From Streptococcus pneumoniae (GTDB lineage: Bacteria; Bacillota; Bacilli; Lactobacillales; Streptococcaceae): 60,644 nt of DNA. How positions within the stretch are numbered: position 1 is the first letter of the stretch; the number at the start of each line of letters is the position of its first letter. Made by a program: the position numbers and the translations under genes. The stretch is from positions 1 through 60,644 of the forward strand of contig NZ_CFGI01000014.1 in assembly GCF_001347015.1 (NCBI RefSeq). The letters are read 5' to 3'. Below, piece after piece: positions 46,535-59,564 of this stretch. The notes below the pieces were generated by a model. That model was not told the origin of the DNA. It saw only the letters and a list, made by a program, of their open reading frames with translations, and did not search any database.

Positions 46535-46563
46535 TTGAAAAATCTAGCTAATTAGGGTATAAT
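46535..46563 (+). promoter_or_regulatory. rpoBC promoter
   Basis: TTGAAA (46535-46540), 17-nt spacer ending GGG, TATAAT (46558-46563). The start would be near 46570, leaving a leader of nearly 250 nt before rpoB. Confidence 0.78.
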
Positions 46564-46587
46564 ATAAATAATCATTTGTCGTAGGTT

Positions 46588-46662
46588 TTGTCTGAAATAT
46601 TGTCCAGACAAGGCTCACAGCAGTTAAATCTTCTGAAAAAGTCAGATTTAGCTGCTCTTTTT
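46588..46662 (+). promoter_or_regulatory. rpoBC leader with two hairpins, second terminator-like
   Basis: First stem TTGTCTG/CAGACAA (46588-46611). Second stem AGCAGTTAAATCT/AGATTTAGCTGCT (46619-46656, one G-U pair) followed by CTTTTTGT and another seven T. The second looks like an intrinsic terminator only about 85 nt into the rpoB transcript, so it may be an attenuator. No matching antiterminator is obvious by eye. Confidence 0.6.
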
Positions 46663-46817
46663 GTGCTTTTTTTCAGGATTTTGTGTGTTTGTAACAGAGA
46701 CTTAAAGATTCTGAAAATTTATCAAGAGGACACGGTGATAAGGGTTTTTAAAACCATATGACGATTAGAAAAGCCTGATTGACAAGGCTTGGAACTTATT
46801 TACAAAGGAGAATCATC

Positions 46818-50429
<3,612 letters not shown>

Positions 50430-50461
50430 GCAGTTCACTTAGAATAGAAAGGGAAGAAATA

Positions 50462-53400
50462 GTGGTTGATGTAAATCGTTTTAAAAGTATGCAAATCACC
50501 CTAGCTTCTCCAAGCAAAGTCCGTTCATGGTCTTATGGAGAAGTCAAAAAACCTGAAACAATCAATTACCGTACCTTGAAACCAGAACGTGAAGGTCTCT
50601 TTGATGAAGTTATCTTTGGTCCTACAAAAGACTGGGAATGTGCTTGTGGTAAATACAAACGCATTCGTTACAGAGGAATTGTTTGTGACCGTTGTGGGGT
50701 TGAAGTAACGCGTACGAAAGTTCGTCGTGAGCGTATGGGGCACATCGAATTGAAAGCTCCTGTATCTCACATCTGGTACTTCAAGGGGATTCCAAGCCGT
50801 ATGGGCTTGACCCTTGATATGAGCCCTCGTGCCCTCGAGGAAGTTATCTACTTTGCGGCTTATGTGGTGATTGATCCTAAGGATACACCACTTGAGCACA
50901 AGTCTATCATGACAGAGCGCGAATACCGTGAGCGCTTGCGTGAGTATGGTTATGGTTCATTCGTTGCCAAGATGGGTGCCGAAGCCATCCAAGACCTTTT
51001 GAAACAAGTAGATCTTGAAAAAGAAATTGCTGAACTCAAAGAAGAGTTGAAAACAGCGACTGGACAAAAACGTGTCAAAGCCATCCGTCGTTTGGATGTT
51101 TTGGATGCCTTTTACAAGTCTGGAAACAAACCTGAATGGATGATTCTCAATATCCTTCCGGTTATCCCACCAGATCTTCGTCCAATGTTGCAGTTGGATG
51201 GTGGCCGTTTTGCCTCATCTGACTTGAATGACCTTTACCGCCGTGTTATCAACCGTAACAACCGTTTGGCTCGTTTGCTTGAGTTGAATGCACCAGGTAT
51301 CATCGTTCAAAATGAGAAGCGTATGCTTCAAGAAGCAGTTGACGCTTTGATTGACAATGGTCGTCGTGGTCGTCCAATCACAGGACCAGGTAGCCGTCCT
51401 CTTAAATCATTGAGCCACATGCTTAAAGGTAAACAAGGACGCTTCCGTCAGAACTTGCTCGGTAAACGTGTTGACTTCTCAGGACGTTCCGTTATCGCCG
51501 TTGGTCCAACGCTTAAGATGTACCAATGTGGTGTGCCACGTGAAATGGCAATCGAGCTCTTTAAACCATTCGTCATGCGTGAAATCGTTGCCCGTGATAT
51601 CGTGCAAAACGTCAAAGCAGCTAAACGCTTGGTGGAACGCGGAGATGAGCGTATCTGGGATATTCTTGAAGAAGTGATTAAAGAACACCCAGTACTTTTG
51701 AACCGCGCACCGACCCTTCACCGTTTGGGTATCCAAGCCTTCGAGCCAGTCTTGATTGATGGTAAGGCGCTTCGCTTGCACCCGCTTGTCTGTGAAGCCT
51801 ACAATGCCGACTTTGACGGAGACCAAATGGCCATCCACGTACCGCTTTCAGAGGAAGCCCAAGCAGAAGCTCGTATCCTCATGCTCGCCGCTGAGCATAT
51901 CTTGAACCCGAAAGATGGTAAACCAGTTGTTACTCCATCTCAGGACATGGTTTTGGGTAACTACTACTTGACCATGGAAGAAGCTGGTCGTGAAGGTGAA
52001 GGAATGGTCTTCAAAGACCGTGACGAAGCTGTTATGGCTTACCGCAATGGTTATGTTCACCTCCACTCACGTGTTGGTATCGCAACAGACAGCCTCAACA
52101 AGCCTTGGACAGAAGAGCAAAAACATAAGGTCTTGCTTACAACAGTTGGTAAAATCCTCTTCAACGACATCATGCCAGAGGGTCTACCATACTTGCAAGA
52201 ACCAAACAATGCCAACTTGACAGAAGGCGTTCCAGCTAAATACTTCTTGCCACTTGGTGGAGATATCAAGGAAGCTATCAGCAATCTTGAACTTAACCCT
52301 CCATTCAAGAAGAAAAACCTTGGAAATATCATCGCTGAAATCTTCAAACGTTTCCGTACGACAGAAACTTCTGCCCTACTTGACCGTATGAAGAACCTCG
52401 GTTACCACCACTCAACTCTTGCAGGATTGACAGTGGGTATTGCCGATATCCCAGTCGTTGATGACAAGGCTGAAATCATTGAAGAATCACATAAACGTGT
52501 AGAACAAATCACAAAACAATTCCGTCGTGGTATGATTACAGACGACGAGCGTTACAATGCCGTTACAGCTGAATGGCGTGCTGCCCGTGAAAAACTAGAG
52601 AAACGTTTGATTGCCAACCAAGATCCTAAGAACCCAATCGTTATGATGATGGACTCAGGAGCCCGTGGTAACATCTCAAACTTCTCACAGCTTGCCGGTA
52701 TGCGTGGTCTGATGGCTGCTCCGAACGGACGTATCATGGAATTGCCAATCCTTTCAAACTTCCGTGAAGGTTTGTCAGTACTCGAAATGTTCTTCTCAAC
52801 TCACGGTGCGCGTAAAGGTATGACCGATACGGCCCTTAAGACAGCCGACTCAGGTTACTTGACTCGTCGTTTGGTTGACGTTGCCCAAGACGTTATCATC
52901 CGTGAGGACGACTGTGGAACAGACCGTGGTCTCCTGATCCGTTCTATCGCAGAAGGAAAAGAGATGATCGAGTCTCTTGAAGAGCGCCTCAATGGTCGTT
53001 ATACTAAGAAAACTGTTAAACATCCAGAAACTGGTGCAGTTATTATCGGTCCAAATGAGTTGATTACAGAAGACAAGGCGCGTGAAATTGTCAATGCTGG
53101 TGTGGAAGAAGTGACTATCCGCTCTGTATTTACATGTAACACTCGTCATGGTGTCTGCCGTCATTGTTACGGTATCAACTTGGCAACTGGTGATGCGGTT
53201 GAAGTTGGTGAAGCAGTTGGTACAATCGCTGCCCAATCTATCGGGGAACCTGGTACACAGCTTACAATGCGTACCTTCCACACGGGTGGGGTTGCCTCAA
53301 ATACCGATATCACTCAGGGTCTTCCTCGTGTCCAAGAAATCTTTGAAGCCCGCAATCCTAAAGGAGAAGCGGTTATCACAGAAGTTAAAGGACAAGTTAC

Positions 53401-54139
53401 TGCTATCGAAGAAGATGCATCAACTCGTACTAAGAAAGTCTTTGTTAAGGGTGAAACTGGCGAAGGTGAGTACGTCGTGCCATTTACAGCTCGTATGCGT
53501 GTCGAAGTTGGGGACCAAGTAGCGCGTGGTGCTGCTCTTACAGAAGGTTCTATCCAACCAAAACGTCTCCTTGCAGTCCGTGATGTCTTGTCAGTTGAAA
53601 CGTATCTTCTCGGTGAAGTACAAAAAGTTTACCGTAGCCAAGGGGTAGAAATCGGTGACAAACACATCGAGGTAATGGTTCGTCAAATGATCCGTAAAGT
53701 CCGTGTCATGGATCCAGGTGACACAGACCTTCTCATGGGTACCCTCATGGATATCAATGACTTTACAGATGCTAACAAAGATGTCCTTATCGCAGGTGGA
53801 GTTCCAGCGACAGGCCGCCCAGTCCTTATGGGAATTACCAAAGCCTCACTTGAAACAAACAGTTTCTTGTCAGCGGCTTCCTTCCAGGAAACAACTCGTG
53901 TCCTTACTGACGCGGCTATCCGTGGTAAGAAAGACCATCTCCTTGGACTTAAAGAAAATGTTATCATCGGTAAGATCATCCCAGCTGGTACTGGTATGGC
54001 CCGTTACCGTAACCTTGAACCACATGCTATCAACGAAGAAGAATACCTTAATCCTCCAGTAGAGGAAGAAGGAAATGAAGAAACAACAGAAGTAGTTGTG
54101 GATACTGCCGTTGAAACTGTGGAAGAAACAGTAGAATAA
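50462..54139 (+). CDS. rpoC: RNA polymerase beta-prime subunit
   Basis: The 1225-residue protein starts at GTG 50462 ([20 protein letters not shown]) with GGGAAG about six nt upstream. N-terminal zinc site [20 protein letters not shown], catalytic magnesium loop [12 protein letters not shown] near residue 450, and the second zinc region (CGTDRG, later [11 protein letters not shown]) are intact. The trigger-loop region is in TMRTFHTGG. It is cotranscribed with rpoB and ended by a UUCG-loop terminator. Confidence 0.98.
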   Translation: MVDVNRFKSMQITLASPSKVRSWSYGEVKKPETINYRTLKPEREGLFDEVIFGPTKDWECACGKYKRIRYRGIVCDRCGVEVTRTKVRRERMGHIELKAPVSHIWYFKGIPSRMGLTLDMSPRALEEVIYFAAYVVIDPKDTPLEHKSIMTEREYRERLREYGYGSFVAKMGAEAIQDLLKQVDLEKEIAELKEELKTATGQKRVKAIRRLDVLDAFYKSGNKPEWMILNILPVIPPDLRPMLQLDGGRFASSDLNDLYRRVINRNNRLARLLELNAPGIIVQNEKRMLQEAVDALIDNGRRGRPITGPGSRPLKSLSHMLKGKQGRFRQNLLGKRVDFSGRSVIAVGPTLKMYQCGVPREMAIELFKPFVMREIVARDIVQNVKAAKRLVERGDERIWDILEEVIKEHPVLLNRAPTLHRLGIQAFEPVLIDGKALRLHPLVCEAYNADFDGDQMAIHVPLSEEAQAEARILMLAAEHILNPKDGKPVVTPSQDMVLGNYYLTMEEAGREGEGMVFKDRDEAVMAYRNGYVHLHSRVGIATDSLNKPWTEEQKHKVLLTTVGKILFNDIMPEGLPYLQEPNNANLTEGVPAKYFLPLGGDIKEAISNLELNPPFKKKNLGNIIAEIFKRFRTTETSALLDRMKNLGYHHSTLAGLTVGIADIPVVDDKAEIIEESHKRVEQITKQFRRGMITDDERYNAVTAEWRAAREKLEKRLIANQDPKNPIVMMMDSGARGNISNFSQLAGMRGLMAAPNGRIMELPILSNFREGLSVLEMFFSTHGARKGMTDTALKTADSGYLTRRLVDVAQDVIIREDDCGTDRGLLIRSIAEGKEMIESLEERLNGRYTKKTVKHPETGAVIIGPNELITEDKAREIVNAGVEEVTIRSVFTCNTRHGVCRHCYGINLATGDAVEVGEAVGTIAAQSIGEPGTQLTMRTFHTGGVASNTDITQGLPRVQEIFEARNPKGEAVITEVKGQVTAIEEDASTRTKKVFVKGETGEGEYVVPFTARMRVEVGDQVARGAALTEGSIQPKRLLAVRDVLSVETYLLGEVQKVYRSQGVEIGDKHIEVMVRQMIRKVRVMDPGDTDLLMGTLMDINDFTDANKDVLIAGGVPATGRPVLMGITKASLETNSFLSAASFQETTRVLTDAAIRGKKDHLLGLKENVIIGKIIPAGTGMARYRNLEPHAINEEEYLNPPVEEEGNEETTEVVVDTAVETVEETVE

Positions 54140-54140
54140 A

Positions 54141-54176
54141 AGAGAATGGAGAACCTTCGGGTTCTCTTTCTCTTTT
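54141..54176 (+). terminator. rpoBC terminator
   Basis: GAGAACC and GGTTCTC arms capped by a TTCG tetraloop, with outer AGAGA/TCTCT pairing and a T-rich tail, 10 nt after the rpoC stop. Confidence 0.92.
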
Positions 54177-54207
54177 CTGAAAACTTTCTCCATTTTTCCA
54201 TAAAATA

Positions 54208-54216
54208 TGGTAAAAT
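54208..54216 (+). promoter_or_regulatory. Extended -10 promoter upstream of BOX and ndk
   Basis: TGGTAAAAT lies 3 nt before a 373-nt BOX element. No other promoter is evident between the BOX and ndk, so the BOX probably forms most of the ndk leader. Confidence 0.5.
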
Positions 54217-54218
54217 AA

Positions 54219-54591
54219 TACTCAATGAAAATCAAAGAGCAAACTAGGAAACTAGCCGCAGGTTGCTCAAAGCACTGCTTTGAGGTTGTAGATAGAACTG
54301 ACGAAGTTAGCTCAAAACACTGTTTTGAGGTTGTGGATAGAACTGACGAAGTCAGCTCAAAACACTGCTTTGAGGTTGCAGATAGAACTGACGAAGTCAG
54401 CTCAAAACACCGTTTTGAGGTTGCAGATAGAACTGACAAAGTCAGCTCAAAACACCGTTTTGAGGTTGCAGATAGAACTGACGAAGTCAGCTCAAAACAC
54501 CGTTTTGAGGTTGCAGATAGAACTGACGAAGTCAGTCACATATATACGGCAAGGCGACGTTGACGTGGTTTGAAGAGATTTTCGAAGAGTA
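54219..54591. repeat. Long BOX element with six GAGGTTG units
   Basis: It runs from TACTCAATGAAAATCAAAGA to TTTTCGAAGAGTA. GAGGTTG units begin at 54282, 54327, 54372, 54417, 54462 and 54507, exactly 45 nt apart. It ends with TACGGCAAGGCGACGTTGACG. The third to sixth units are nearly identical, suggesting recent amplification. An ORF spans it on each strand because the unit length is a multiple of three; I do not treat these as genes. Confidence 0.93.
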
Positions 54592-54622
54592 TAAAAGAAA
54601 GAAGCTGACAAAGGAGATGGGG

Positions 54623-55036
54623 ATGGAACAAACATTTTTTATCATTAAACCAGACGGTGTAAAAAGAGGGTTAGTGGGTGAAGTGTTAAAACGTATCGAA
54701 CAACGTGGCTTTACAATCGAAAAATTGGAGTTGCGTACAAAGGTTTCAGAAGAGTTGATTGACCAGCACTATCAGGACTTGGTTGGTCAGAGTTTTTACC
54801 CACCGATTCGTGAATTTATGACTTCAGGACCGGTTCTTGTAGGTATCATTTCTGGTCCCAAAGTAATTGAAACTTGGCGGACTATGATGGGTGCGACTCG
54901 TCCAGAAGAAGCTTTACCAGGAACGATTCGAGGTGATTTTGCAAAAGCTGCTGGAGAAAATGAGGTTATCCAAAATGTTGTACATGGTTCAGATTCAGAA
55001 GAGTCAGCTAAGCGAGAAATTGCTCTTTGGTTTTAA
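54623..55036 (+). CDS. ndk: Nucleoside diphosphate kinase
   Basis: The 137-residue enzyme balances NTP pools by phosphate transfer through a histidine. It starts at ATG 54623 ([20 protein letters not shown]), RBS AAAGGAG at 54611-54617; the longer ORF begins inside the BOX element. The catalytic histidine is in [18 protein letters not shown] near 121. Length is normal. The mRNA leader appears to include a 373-nt BOX element. Confidence 0.94.
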   Translation: MEQTFFIIKPDGVKRGLVGEVLKRIEQRGFTIEKLELRTKVSEELIDQHYQDLVGQSFYPPIREFMTSGPVLVGIISGPKVIETWRTMMGATRPEEALPGTIRGDFAKAAGENEVIQNVVHGSDSEESAKREIALWF

Positions 55037-55108
55037 GAGTGGATTGGCTCAATCAATTGGTTAAAAGCTCATTTGAATAGAAAGTATAGTCAATTAGTTT
55101 AAGACATG

Positions 55109-55153
55109 ACGCATAATATCAAACTTTTTAGTTTTTGATATGGTGCGTTTTTT
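55109..55153 (+). terminator. ndk terminator
   Basis: ACGCATAATATCAAA and TTTGATATGGTGCGT arms (one mismatch), six T tail. Confidence 0.85.
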
Positions 55154-55169
55154 GATTAAGTGACTATTA

Positions 55170-55316
55170 GTTCGTATCGCTCCGTTAGGTGCGAGACAAA
55201 AAAACACCCGCTATGCGAGTGCGCGTCGAAGGTTATACCAAAAAAACTCCTAACTCGATACAATAAAGGTGTTCAAGCCAATTGTAAAGCGAAAGGAGAA
55301 AATATGGCACAAAAGG
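55170..55316 (+). mobile_element. IS200/IS605-like remnant (left end only)
   Basis: The segment has a GC-rich stem-loop (CACCCGCTATGCGAGTGCGCG) preceded by CTCCGTTAGGTGCGAGAC, then an RBS (AAAGGAG) and ATGGCACAAAAG, which reads MAQK like the start of IS200-type transposases. After that the frame runs into unrelated TTLLFCS-like sequence and stops within 10 codons. I recall this left end from streptococcal IS200 copies but cannot confirm it without a search. No transposase domain remains. Confidence 0.5.
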
Positions 55317-55547
55317 TTCTTTTGTTCTGTTCTTGTTTCAATTGACTATATTTCTATACTTTTTCTTCCTTCCTTTCTCTGTGAAAATCGCAAGTTTTTC
55401 CCACCTTTTCTCAATACTGAAACAACATCTTTCCAGAACTTCAATAATTTCTTTTTGTGTTAAATCATTATTTAACTAAATCTTTGGAGGTAATACGTTT
55501 TCAAAGCTACTTTTTTACCATAGGTTTTGAGCCTTCAACACATATTA
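55317..55547. other. AT-rich spacer without a gene
   Basis: Frequent stops in all frames, no RBS-preceded ORF, pyrimidine-rich plus strand. It separates the IS200-like remnant from the second bacteriocin locus and is probably the scar of insertions and deletions. Confidence 0.5.
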
Positions 55548-55826
55548 CTAAGCCAAAAATGCTCTAAATTTTTGAAATTCTAACAAATCCCACTCAACTT
55601 TATCACCATCTTTGACTTTCACAATATCTTCCTCAAAATAACATGGAATAAAGATAGTTTTCTTTTGAAACGGTTGTAGGAGGAAAATCTCTCCTACACT
55701 ATTATTGATTGTGAGAGAAAATTGCAAAATATCATCTACCAAACTTTCAATTATTAAGATTTTTTGCAGTTTATCTGAATTAGAATCGCAAGGCTTCTCA
55801 ATAATATAATTGTCGAATTTTTTCAT
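55548..55826 (-). CDS. Small accessory/immunity candidate, locus 2
   Basis: The 92-residue protein (MKKFDNYIIEKPCDSNSDKL) has no signal peptide or membrane helix and alternates hydrophobic and polar strands. It is the last gene of the second lactococcin-972-type locus, 140 nt after the ATPase stop rather than overlapping it. Its central 70 residues align with the product of 26675-26983, the gene in the equivalent place of locus 1. The function is unknown; immunity or maturation roles fit the context. Confidence 0.7.
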   Translation of the reverse strand: MKKFDNYIIEKPCDSNSDKLQKILIIESLVDDILQFSLTINNSVGEIFLLQPFQKKTIFIPCYFEEDIVKVKDGDKVEWDLLEFQKFRAFLA

Positions 55827-55966
55827 TCTAACTTTCTCTTCACTATTTCTTCCTTTATCAAGAAAAAGTTACCTCAATATTGATAAAGTACAATTCTAAA
55901 TTAACTCCAATTATTGATTCCTGATAATATTTCAGTAACTCATCGTGCAATTAAAAACAAGGATTT

Positions 55967-56599
55967 TTATTTCAGACGATCCATCGTGAACACTTCATCA
56001 GCCATCTCCCAAATTGCCGGATTATGTGTTGCGATAATGATTAGCCTATTATCATCTCGAAGAGATAGCAAAATCTCCATAATCAACTGAGAGGTTGCTG
56101 GGTCTATTGAAGCTGTTGGCTCATCTGCCAGAATAAAGGGTGGATTCTTTAAGATAATTTTTGCCAAGGCAACCCGTTGCGATTCTCCGCCCGATAACTC
56201 AAAGATGCGCTTATCTAGGTCAAGATAAGCCAGGCCGACCTGTTCTAAAGCCTGCTTCTGCCTCAACCGCTGTTCCGACCGACTCAACTTTTGACCAATG
56301 AGACCTAGCTTAAGGTTTTCTTCAATACTTTGGTTTTCAATTAAGCCAAAGTTCTGGAAGAGGTAGCCCAATTCGTGACGGAAAAAATCACTCGATTTAT
56401 AATTGGCCAAGTCTTTACCTCGGTAAAAAATCGTCCCATCATAAGATTCTAATTTTCCAATCATGTTCATCAAGGTTGTTTTTCCGCTACCACTTGAACC
56501 AATTAAGGCATAGACTTTTCCAGCCTCAAATGTCATTGAAAGATTCGAAAATAACTCTCGTTCTCCAAAAGATTTACTCACCTGTTTAAGTTCAATCAT
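55967..56599 (-). CDS. ABC transporter ATPase of lactococcin-972-type locus 2
   Basis: The 210-residue ATPase has Walker A GSSGSGKTT, Q-loop LFQNFGLIENQS, signature LSGGESQRVALAK, Walker B FILADEPTASID and H-loop ATHNP. It is a close paralogue of 26041-26682. It starts 1 nt after the permease stop on the same strand, as in locus 1, and should energise that membrane protein. Confidence 0.93.
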   Translation of the reverse strand: MIELKQVSKSFGERELFSNLSMTFEAGKVYALIGSSGSGKTTLMNMIGKLESYDGTIFYRGKDLANYKSSDFFRHELGYLFQNFGLIENQSIEENLKLGLIGQKLSRSEQRLRQKQALEQVGLAYLDLDKRIFELSGGESQRVALAKIILKNPPFILADEPTASIDPATSQLIMEILLSLRDDNRLIIIATHNPAIWEMADEVFTMDRLK

Positions 56600-56600
56600 A

Positions 56601-58616
56601 TTAACCTCCCTTCAAAACAAGCATGGACATCTTGTTTTCTTTCTGCATTTGGACATGTAACTGTAAAAGAGATAGACCAGTAAAGAGTAACAAGACTAAG
56701 AAAGCAACTACTATCTCTACCATAAGAAATACACTCGCAACAAATCCCAGTAAAAACACACCCAGTTGAGCAAAGAGATAAGTGCGATGGATTTCTAAGA
56801 ACCTGAGACCTGCAATGCGTTTGATAAAAATGGCACGTCTAAATTCTTCAAAGTAGAGCCTATTCATAGTGTTAAACAACAAGATTGAAGTTACAATCCC
56901 AAGCACAGCTCCTGCTAGCATTACCCAACGTTCCCTCTGGATATTATCCAATAATGTGATGTAGTTGTGGTAACCTGTTTGCATTTCTGAGACCCAATTT
57001 TCAATGCCTTGTCTCTGGATAAGCTCCTGGGCATCAGACAATTGATTAAAGAGAACGTAGTTCTGTACTGCGTCTACCCAAAAGAAAATGGACTGTGGAC
57101 CAGTTGATTGGGGTGTTATAACAATGATGATTGGATCTTTCAAAAACTGCTGGTAAGAAATAGGGGTCGTATTATACACAAAACGATCCTGACCTGATTC
57201 CAAATAACCTACCGTAGCAGTCATTTGCTGTCGTTCATCTCGACTAGACATGCGACTGGTTAAGTCGTCTTCAAAAACAGATTTATAATGTTCTTCCTCT
57301 GAACGGAGGTGTTCAGGCAGCAATAAGACAAACTCCCCTACATCAAGGTGATTCATCTTTTGCTCAATAGTTGTATCTACAGGAATGTTTTGACGCTCCA
57401 AGTATTGCGGTGTGACGATAAGGACATTGCCATTCGGGCTGTAATCGTGCCATTCTGTAGAGGTTGTCAAGTTTTTGGAGGAAGCCATGCCATTTTGCAA
57501 AGAACGGTCAATTAACTGGTGTCTAGATAAGAAAGCCTTTTTTTCTGAAACAGCCAGATCCATCAATTGATACCAAGTTCTGAGTTTCCTTTGAGCTTGT
57601 TCATCAAAACCAGGACTTGTTCCTTCACGGCTGAATGATAGGGTAATCAGTTGCCTTTCCTGGCTCCAAGCCTCTTGTCCAATCCGATGCTGTTGCCAGG
57701 CTTGGGAATACTTTAAGCTACTCCCTATTCCCAGCGTTACAATAATAATCGCTAATAGTTGACCGATTAAAATCAAACTAATGATTCCTCTGACAGGCAC
57801 TTGCCCTTTTATAATCTGCATCAGGTGTATCTTTTTTATCCCAACTGCGAAGAGTTGAGCGAAAAACAGGGAGATCGACAACAAGATGAGATTATAACTG
57901 AGCAAGCCTTCTCCTATGGTCATTAGGGATTGCGTTGGAAGCGACAGAATTTTTTGCATAAGAATGGCGAGCACGCCAGCTAAACTGAAACCAACAGCTA
58001 TCCCTTTCAAATCCTCACCAACTGGTCTAAGAAAAATGGACCACCGTTTCTCTCCTGAAATGAGGCGAATGCCCGACGAACGTAATTGGCTAATTTGACT
58101 AATTAAAGTCAGTGCTCCAAAGGTTAAGATGAAAATCAATAGACTGATTAACTGAAATCCGTTACTAAAGATAGCCATTAACGTAGATAGTTTAGATGGA
58201 ATTGTCAGGTGCATGTTAGTCAAGCCAAGTTGACTTAGCTCCTCCCTTAGCAAGTGAATATCTAGGTTTCCATTGAATACAAAATAGTTTGTTTCAACAC
58301 TACTACTTTGAGCATCTTCTAGATTTTTTTCCTGTAGCCCATCAGGCAACTTTCCGTTCCCAAAGGTCGTATAAGAAAACACTGGAGTACCTTCTGAGTT
58401 AGGATCCTGGTGTTGAATCGCAATAAAGCTATCCGTTTCTTCTGCTAGTTTTTCCAAGCGTGTAGCAACATGCTGAAAAGTTGTTTCAGGGGAAGAATCA
58501 CGTACAACAACGTTGGGGTAATAATAGGAGACATATGTATCAGTCCAAATGGTAAATACCCAAACAAAGAACAAACTAGCAAGCAGGTTGGATATGAGTA
58601 TAAATAATTTTTTCAT
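56601..58616 (-). CDS. Bacteriocin-associated integral membrane protein, locus 2
   Basis: The 671-residue product (MKKLFILISNLLASLFFVWV) is a paralogue of the 676-residue protein of locus 1 with the same layout: N-terminal helix, outside domain, helices at about 150-305, a large second outside domain about 310-555, and C-terminal helices about 570-660. Shared landmarks include FLKDPIIIVITPQSTG and NRLYFEEFRRAIFIKRIAGL. AAGGAATG acts as RBS. It probably exports the bacteriocin or protects the producer, together with the ATPase. Confidence 0.88.
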   Translation of the reverse strand: MKKLFILISNLLASLFFVWVFTIWTDTYVSYYYPNVVVRDSSPETTFQHVATRLEKLAEETDSFIAIQHQDPNSEGTPVFSYTTFGNGKLPDGLQEKNLEDAQSSSVETNYFVFNGNLDIHLLREELSQLGLTNMHLTIPSKLSTLMAIFSNGFQLISLLIFILTFGALTLISQISQLRSSGIRLISGEKRWSIFLRPVGEDLKGIAVGFSLAGVLAILMQKILSLPTQSLMTIGEGLLSYNLILLSISLFFAQLFAVGIKKIHLMQIIKGQVPVRGIISLILIGQLLAIIIVTLGIGSSLKYSQAWQQHRIGQEAWSQERQLITLSFSREGTSPGFDEQAQRKLRTWYQLMDLAVSEKKAFLSRHQLIDRSLQNGMASSKNLTTSTEWHDYSPNGNVLIVTPQYLERQNIPVDTTIEQKMNHLDVGEFVLLLPEHLRSEEEHYKSVFEDDLTSRMSSRDERQQMTATVGYLESGQDRFVYNTTPISYQQFLKDPIIIVITPQSTGPQSIFFWVDAVQNYVLFNQLSDAQELIQRQGIENWVSEMQTGYHNYITLLDNIQRERWVMLAGAVLGIVTSILLFNTMNRLYFEEFRRAIFIKRIAGLRFLEIHRTYLFAQLGVFLLGFVASVFLMVEIVVAFLVLLLFTGLSLLQLHVQMQKENKMSMLVLKGG

Positions 58617-58638
58617 AGTGCATTCCTTATTCTAAAAC

Positions 58639-58664
58639 AGAGGGCAGAAATATCCCTGCCCTCT
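58639..58664 (-). terminator. Intercistronic hairpin, bacteriocin-permease junction (locus 2)
   Basis: AGAGGGCAG and CTGCCCTCT form a perfect 9-bp, GC-rich stem with an 8-nt loop, followed on the minus strand by only GTTTT. It sits between the bacteriocin and permease genes as in locus 1, but the sequence is unrelated. Partial termination or 3'-end protection is likely. Confidence 0.7.
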
Positions 58665-58718
58665 ATAAACTAACAAGCTTACTAAACTATTGATAAAAGA
58701 ATCTTCTTCAATTATTCT

Positions 58719-59015
58719 TTACCATCCCGCATCAAATGTAACTTGCTCCCCAAAATTTGTATTAACAAACGCATAGGCCGCACTACGTGCTCCTGCATAA
58801 ACTGTTTTTTGATTGTCACGTCCATTACTTCCAACATAGGCCCAGTGATACTGTGAACCATGATAATAATTCGAAAATGCTCCCCAATTATTTGGATCAT
58901 GATGGCCTCCATAGGTCCACTCGCCACCACGGTGAGAAACTGCCAAAACAGGAAGAGCCAAACTAAATGCCAAAACGGCAAGGGATGATGCAACTACTTT
59001 TCTAAATTTTAACAT
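58719..59015 (-). CDS. Lactococcin-972-family bacteriocin precursor
   Basis: The 98-residue precursor starts at ATG 59015-59013 after GAGGAG. The signal peptide (MLKFRKVVASSLAVLAFSLA, cleavage near LPVLA-VS, residue 26) is followed by a mature peptide of about 72 residues without cysteines. Lactococcin-972 landmarks: GGEWTYG, WGAFSNYYHGSQYHWA, and an AGARSAAYAF helix-like stretch. The usual C-terminal FYYN is replaced by VTFDAGW. Lactococcin 972 binds lipid II and blocks septum formation in lactococci; the activity here is inferred. The gene is intact, unlike that of locus 1. Confidence 0.85.
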   Translation of the reverse strand: MLKFRKVVASSLAVLAFSLALPVLAVSHRGGEWTYGGHHDPNNWGAFSNYYHGSQYHWAYVGSNGRDNQKTVYAGARSAAYAFVNTNFGEQVTFDAGW

Positions 59016-59094
59016 ATTATTTACTCCTCTGAATGAAATATTATGAAAATAAGCGAAATGCAACTACATATTTTAATTAGAAATCTCAGTCTGA

Positions 59095-59100
59095 ATTATA
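59095..59100 (-). promoter_or_regulatory. -10 box of bacteriocin locus 2
   Basis: TATAAT on the minus strand (59100-59095), about 80 nt ahead of the bacteriocin start. The expected -35 position reads GAAAGG, so the promoter likely needs an activator. The rest of the gap 59101-59330 shows no gene. Confidence 0.45.
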
Positions 59101-59330
59101 GTATCCTATTTTTTCCTCCTTTCTAACTGCACGTTCCTTTCTACAGGCAGAGACCTAATTTTATAAACTAATCTTAAATACTTTAGATTTTGTAACTCAT
59201 AATTTTCAACAGTTGGTTAGCTATGAAAGCATTTTATCAAACATCTCCATTCTTATATCTATCTGGTATTGTTACAAGCTCTCATAAGAATACCTTTCTC
59301 TAAATCGTTGAATTTTAAAGTAATACGAAA

Positions 59331-59501
59331 TCAATCAGCCTTCCCAACATCAAGACCATTGGACTTCTTTTGTGATTGCACTCGAATCTCCAATTGTTTA
59401 TTCTTCTGAATGAATTGTTGGTAAGGAATTGTATTACTAAACATAAAAACACCTAGTAATGCAAATGAAACCGCTTTCTGTTTCCTTGTTTTTATTTTAA
59501 C
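59331..59501 (-). pseudogene. phrA: phrA-like quorum-sensing peptide gene, start codon apparently lost
   Basis: On the minus strand the frame ending at TGA 59331 reads a basic stretch (KIKTRKQKA), a hydrophobic core (VSFALLGVFMF), a spacer and the C-terminal decapeptide SNGLDVGKAD, which I recognise as the mature PhrA signal of the pneumococcal TprA/PhrA system. The frame is open from 59510, but no ATG, GTG or TTG lies ahead of the basic stretch: GTT occupies 59501-59499. The only ATG (59444) would remove most of the signal peptide. Promoter-like TTGACC-17-TAAAAT lies at 59522-59494. No TprA-type gene is adjacent; an IS30 element lies there instead. I call it a likely decayed or start-lost gene. 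Confidence 0.72.
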
Positions 59502-59564
59502 ATATATATATTATTCGGTCAAGCATTTTTATGTAATTTTTGACTTTTTTTAGTTTATTCTAAC

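Noticed and set aside
53870-54439. 189-codon minus-strand ORF over the end of rpoC and the BOX
   Set aside because: Antisense to rpoC and to BOX repeats; low-complexity product.
55304-55345. Start of a PTS IIB gene (MAQKVLLFCS)
   Set aside because: Only about 13 codons, ends in a stop, and the upstream GC-rich stem-loop fits an IS200-like left end better.
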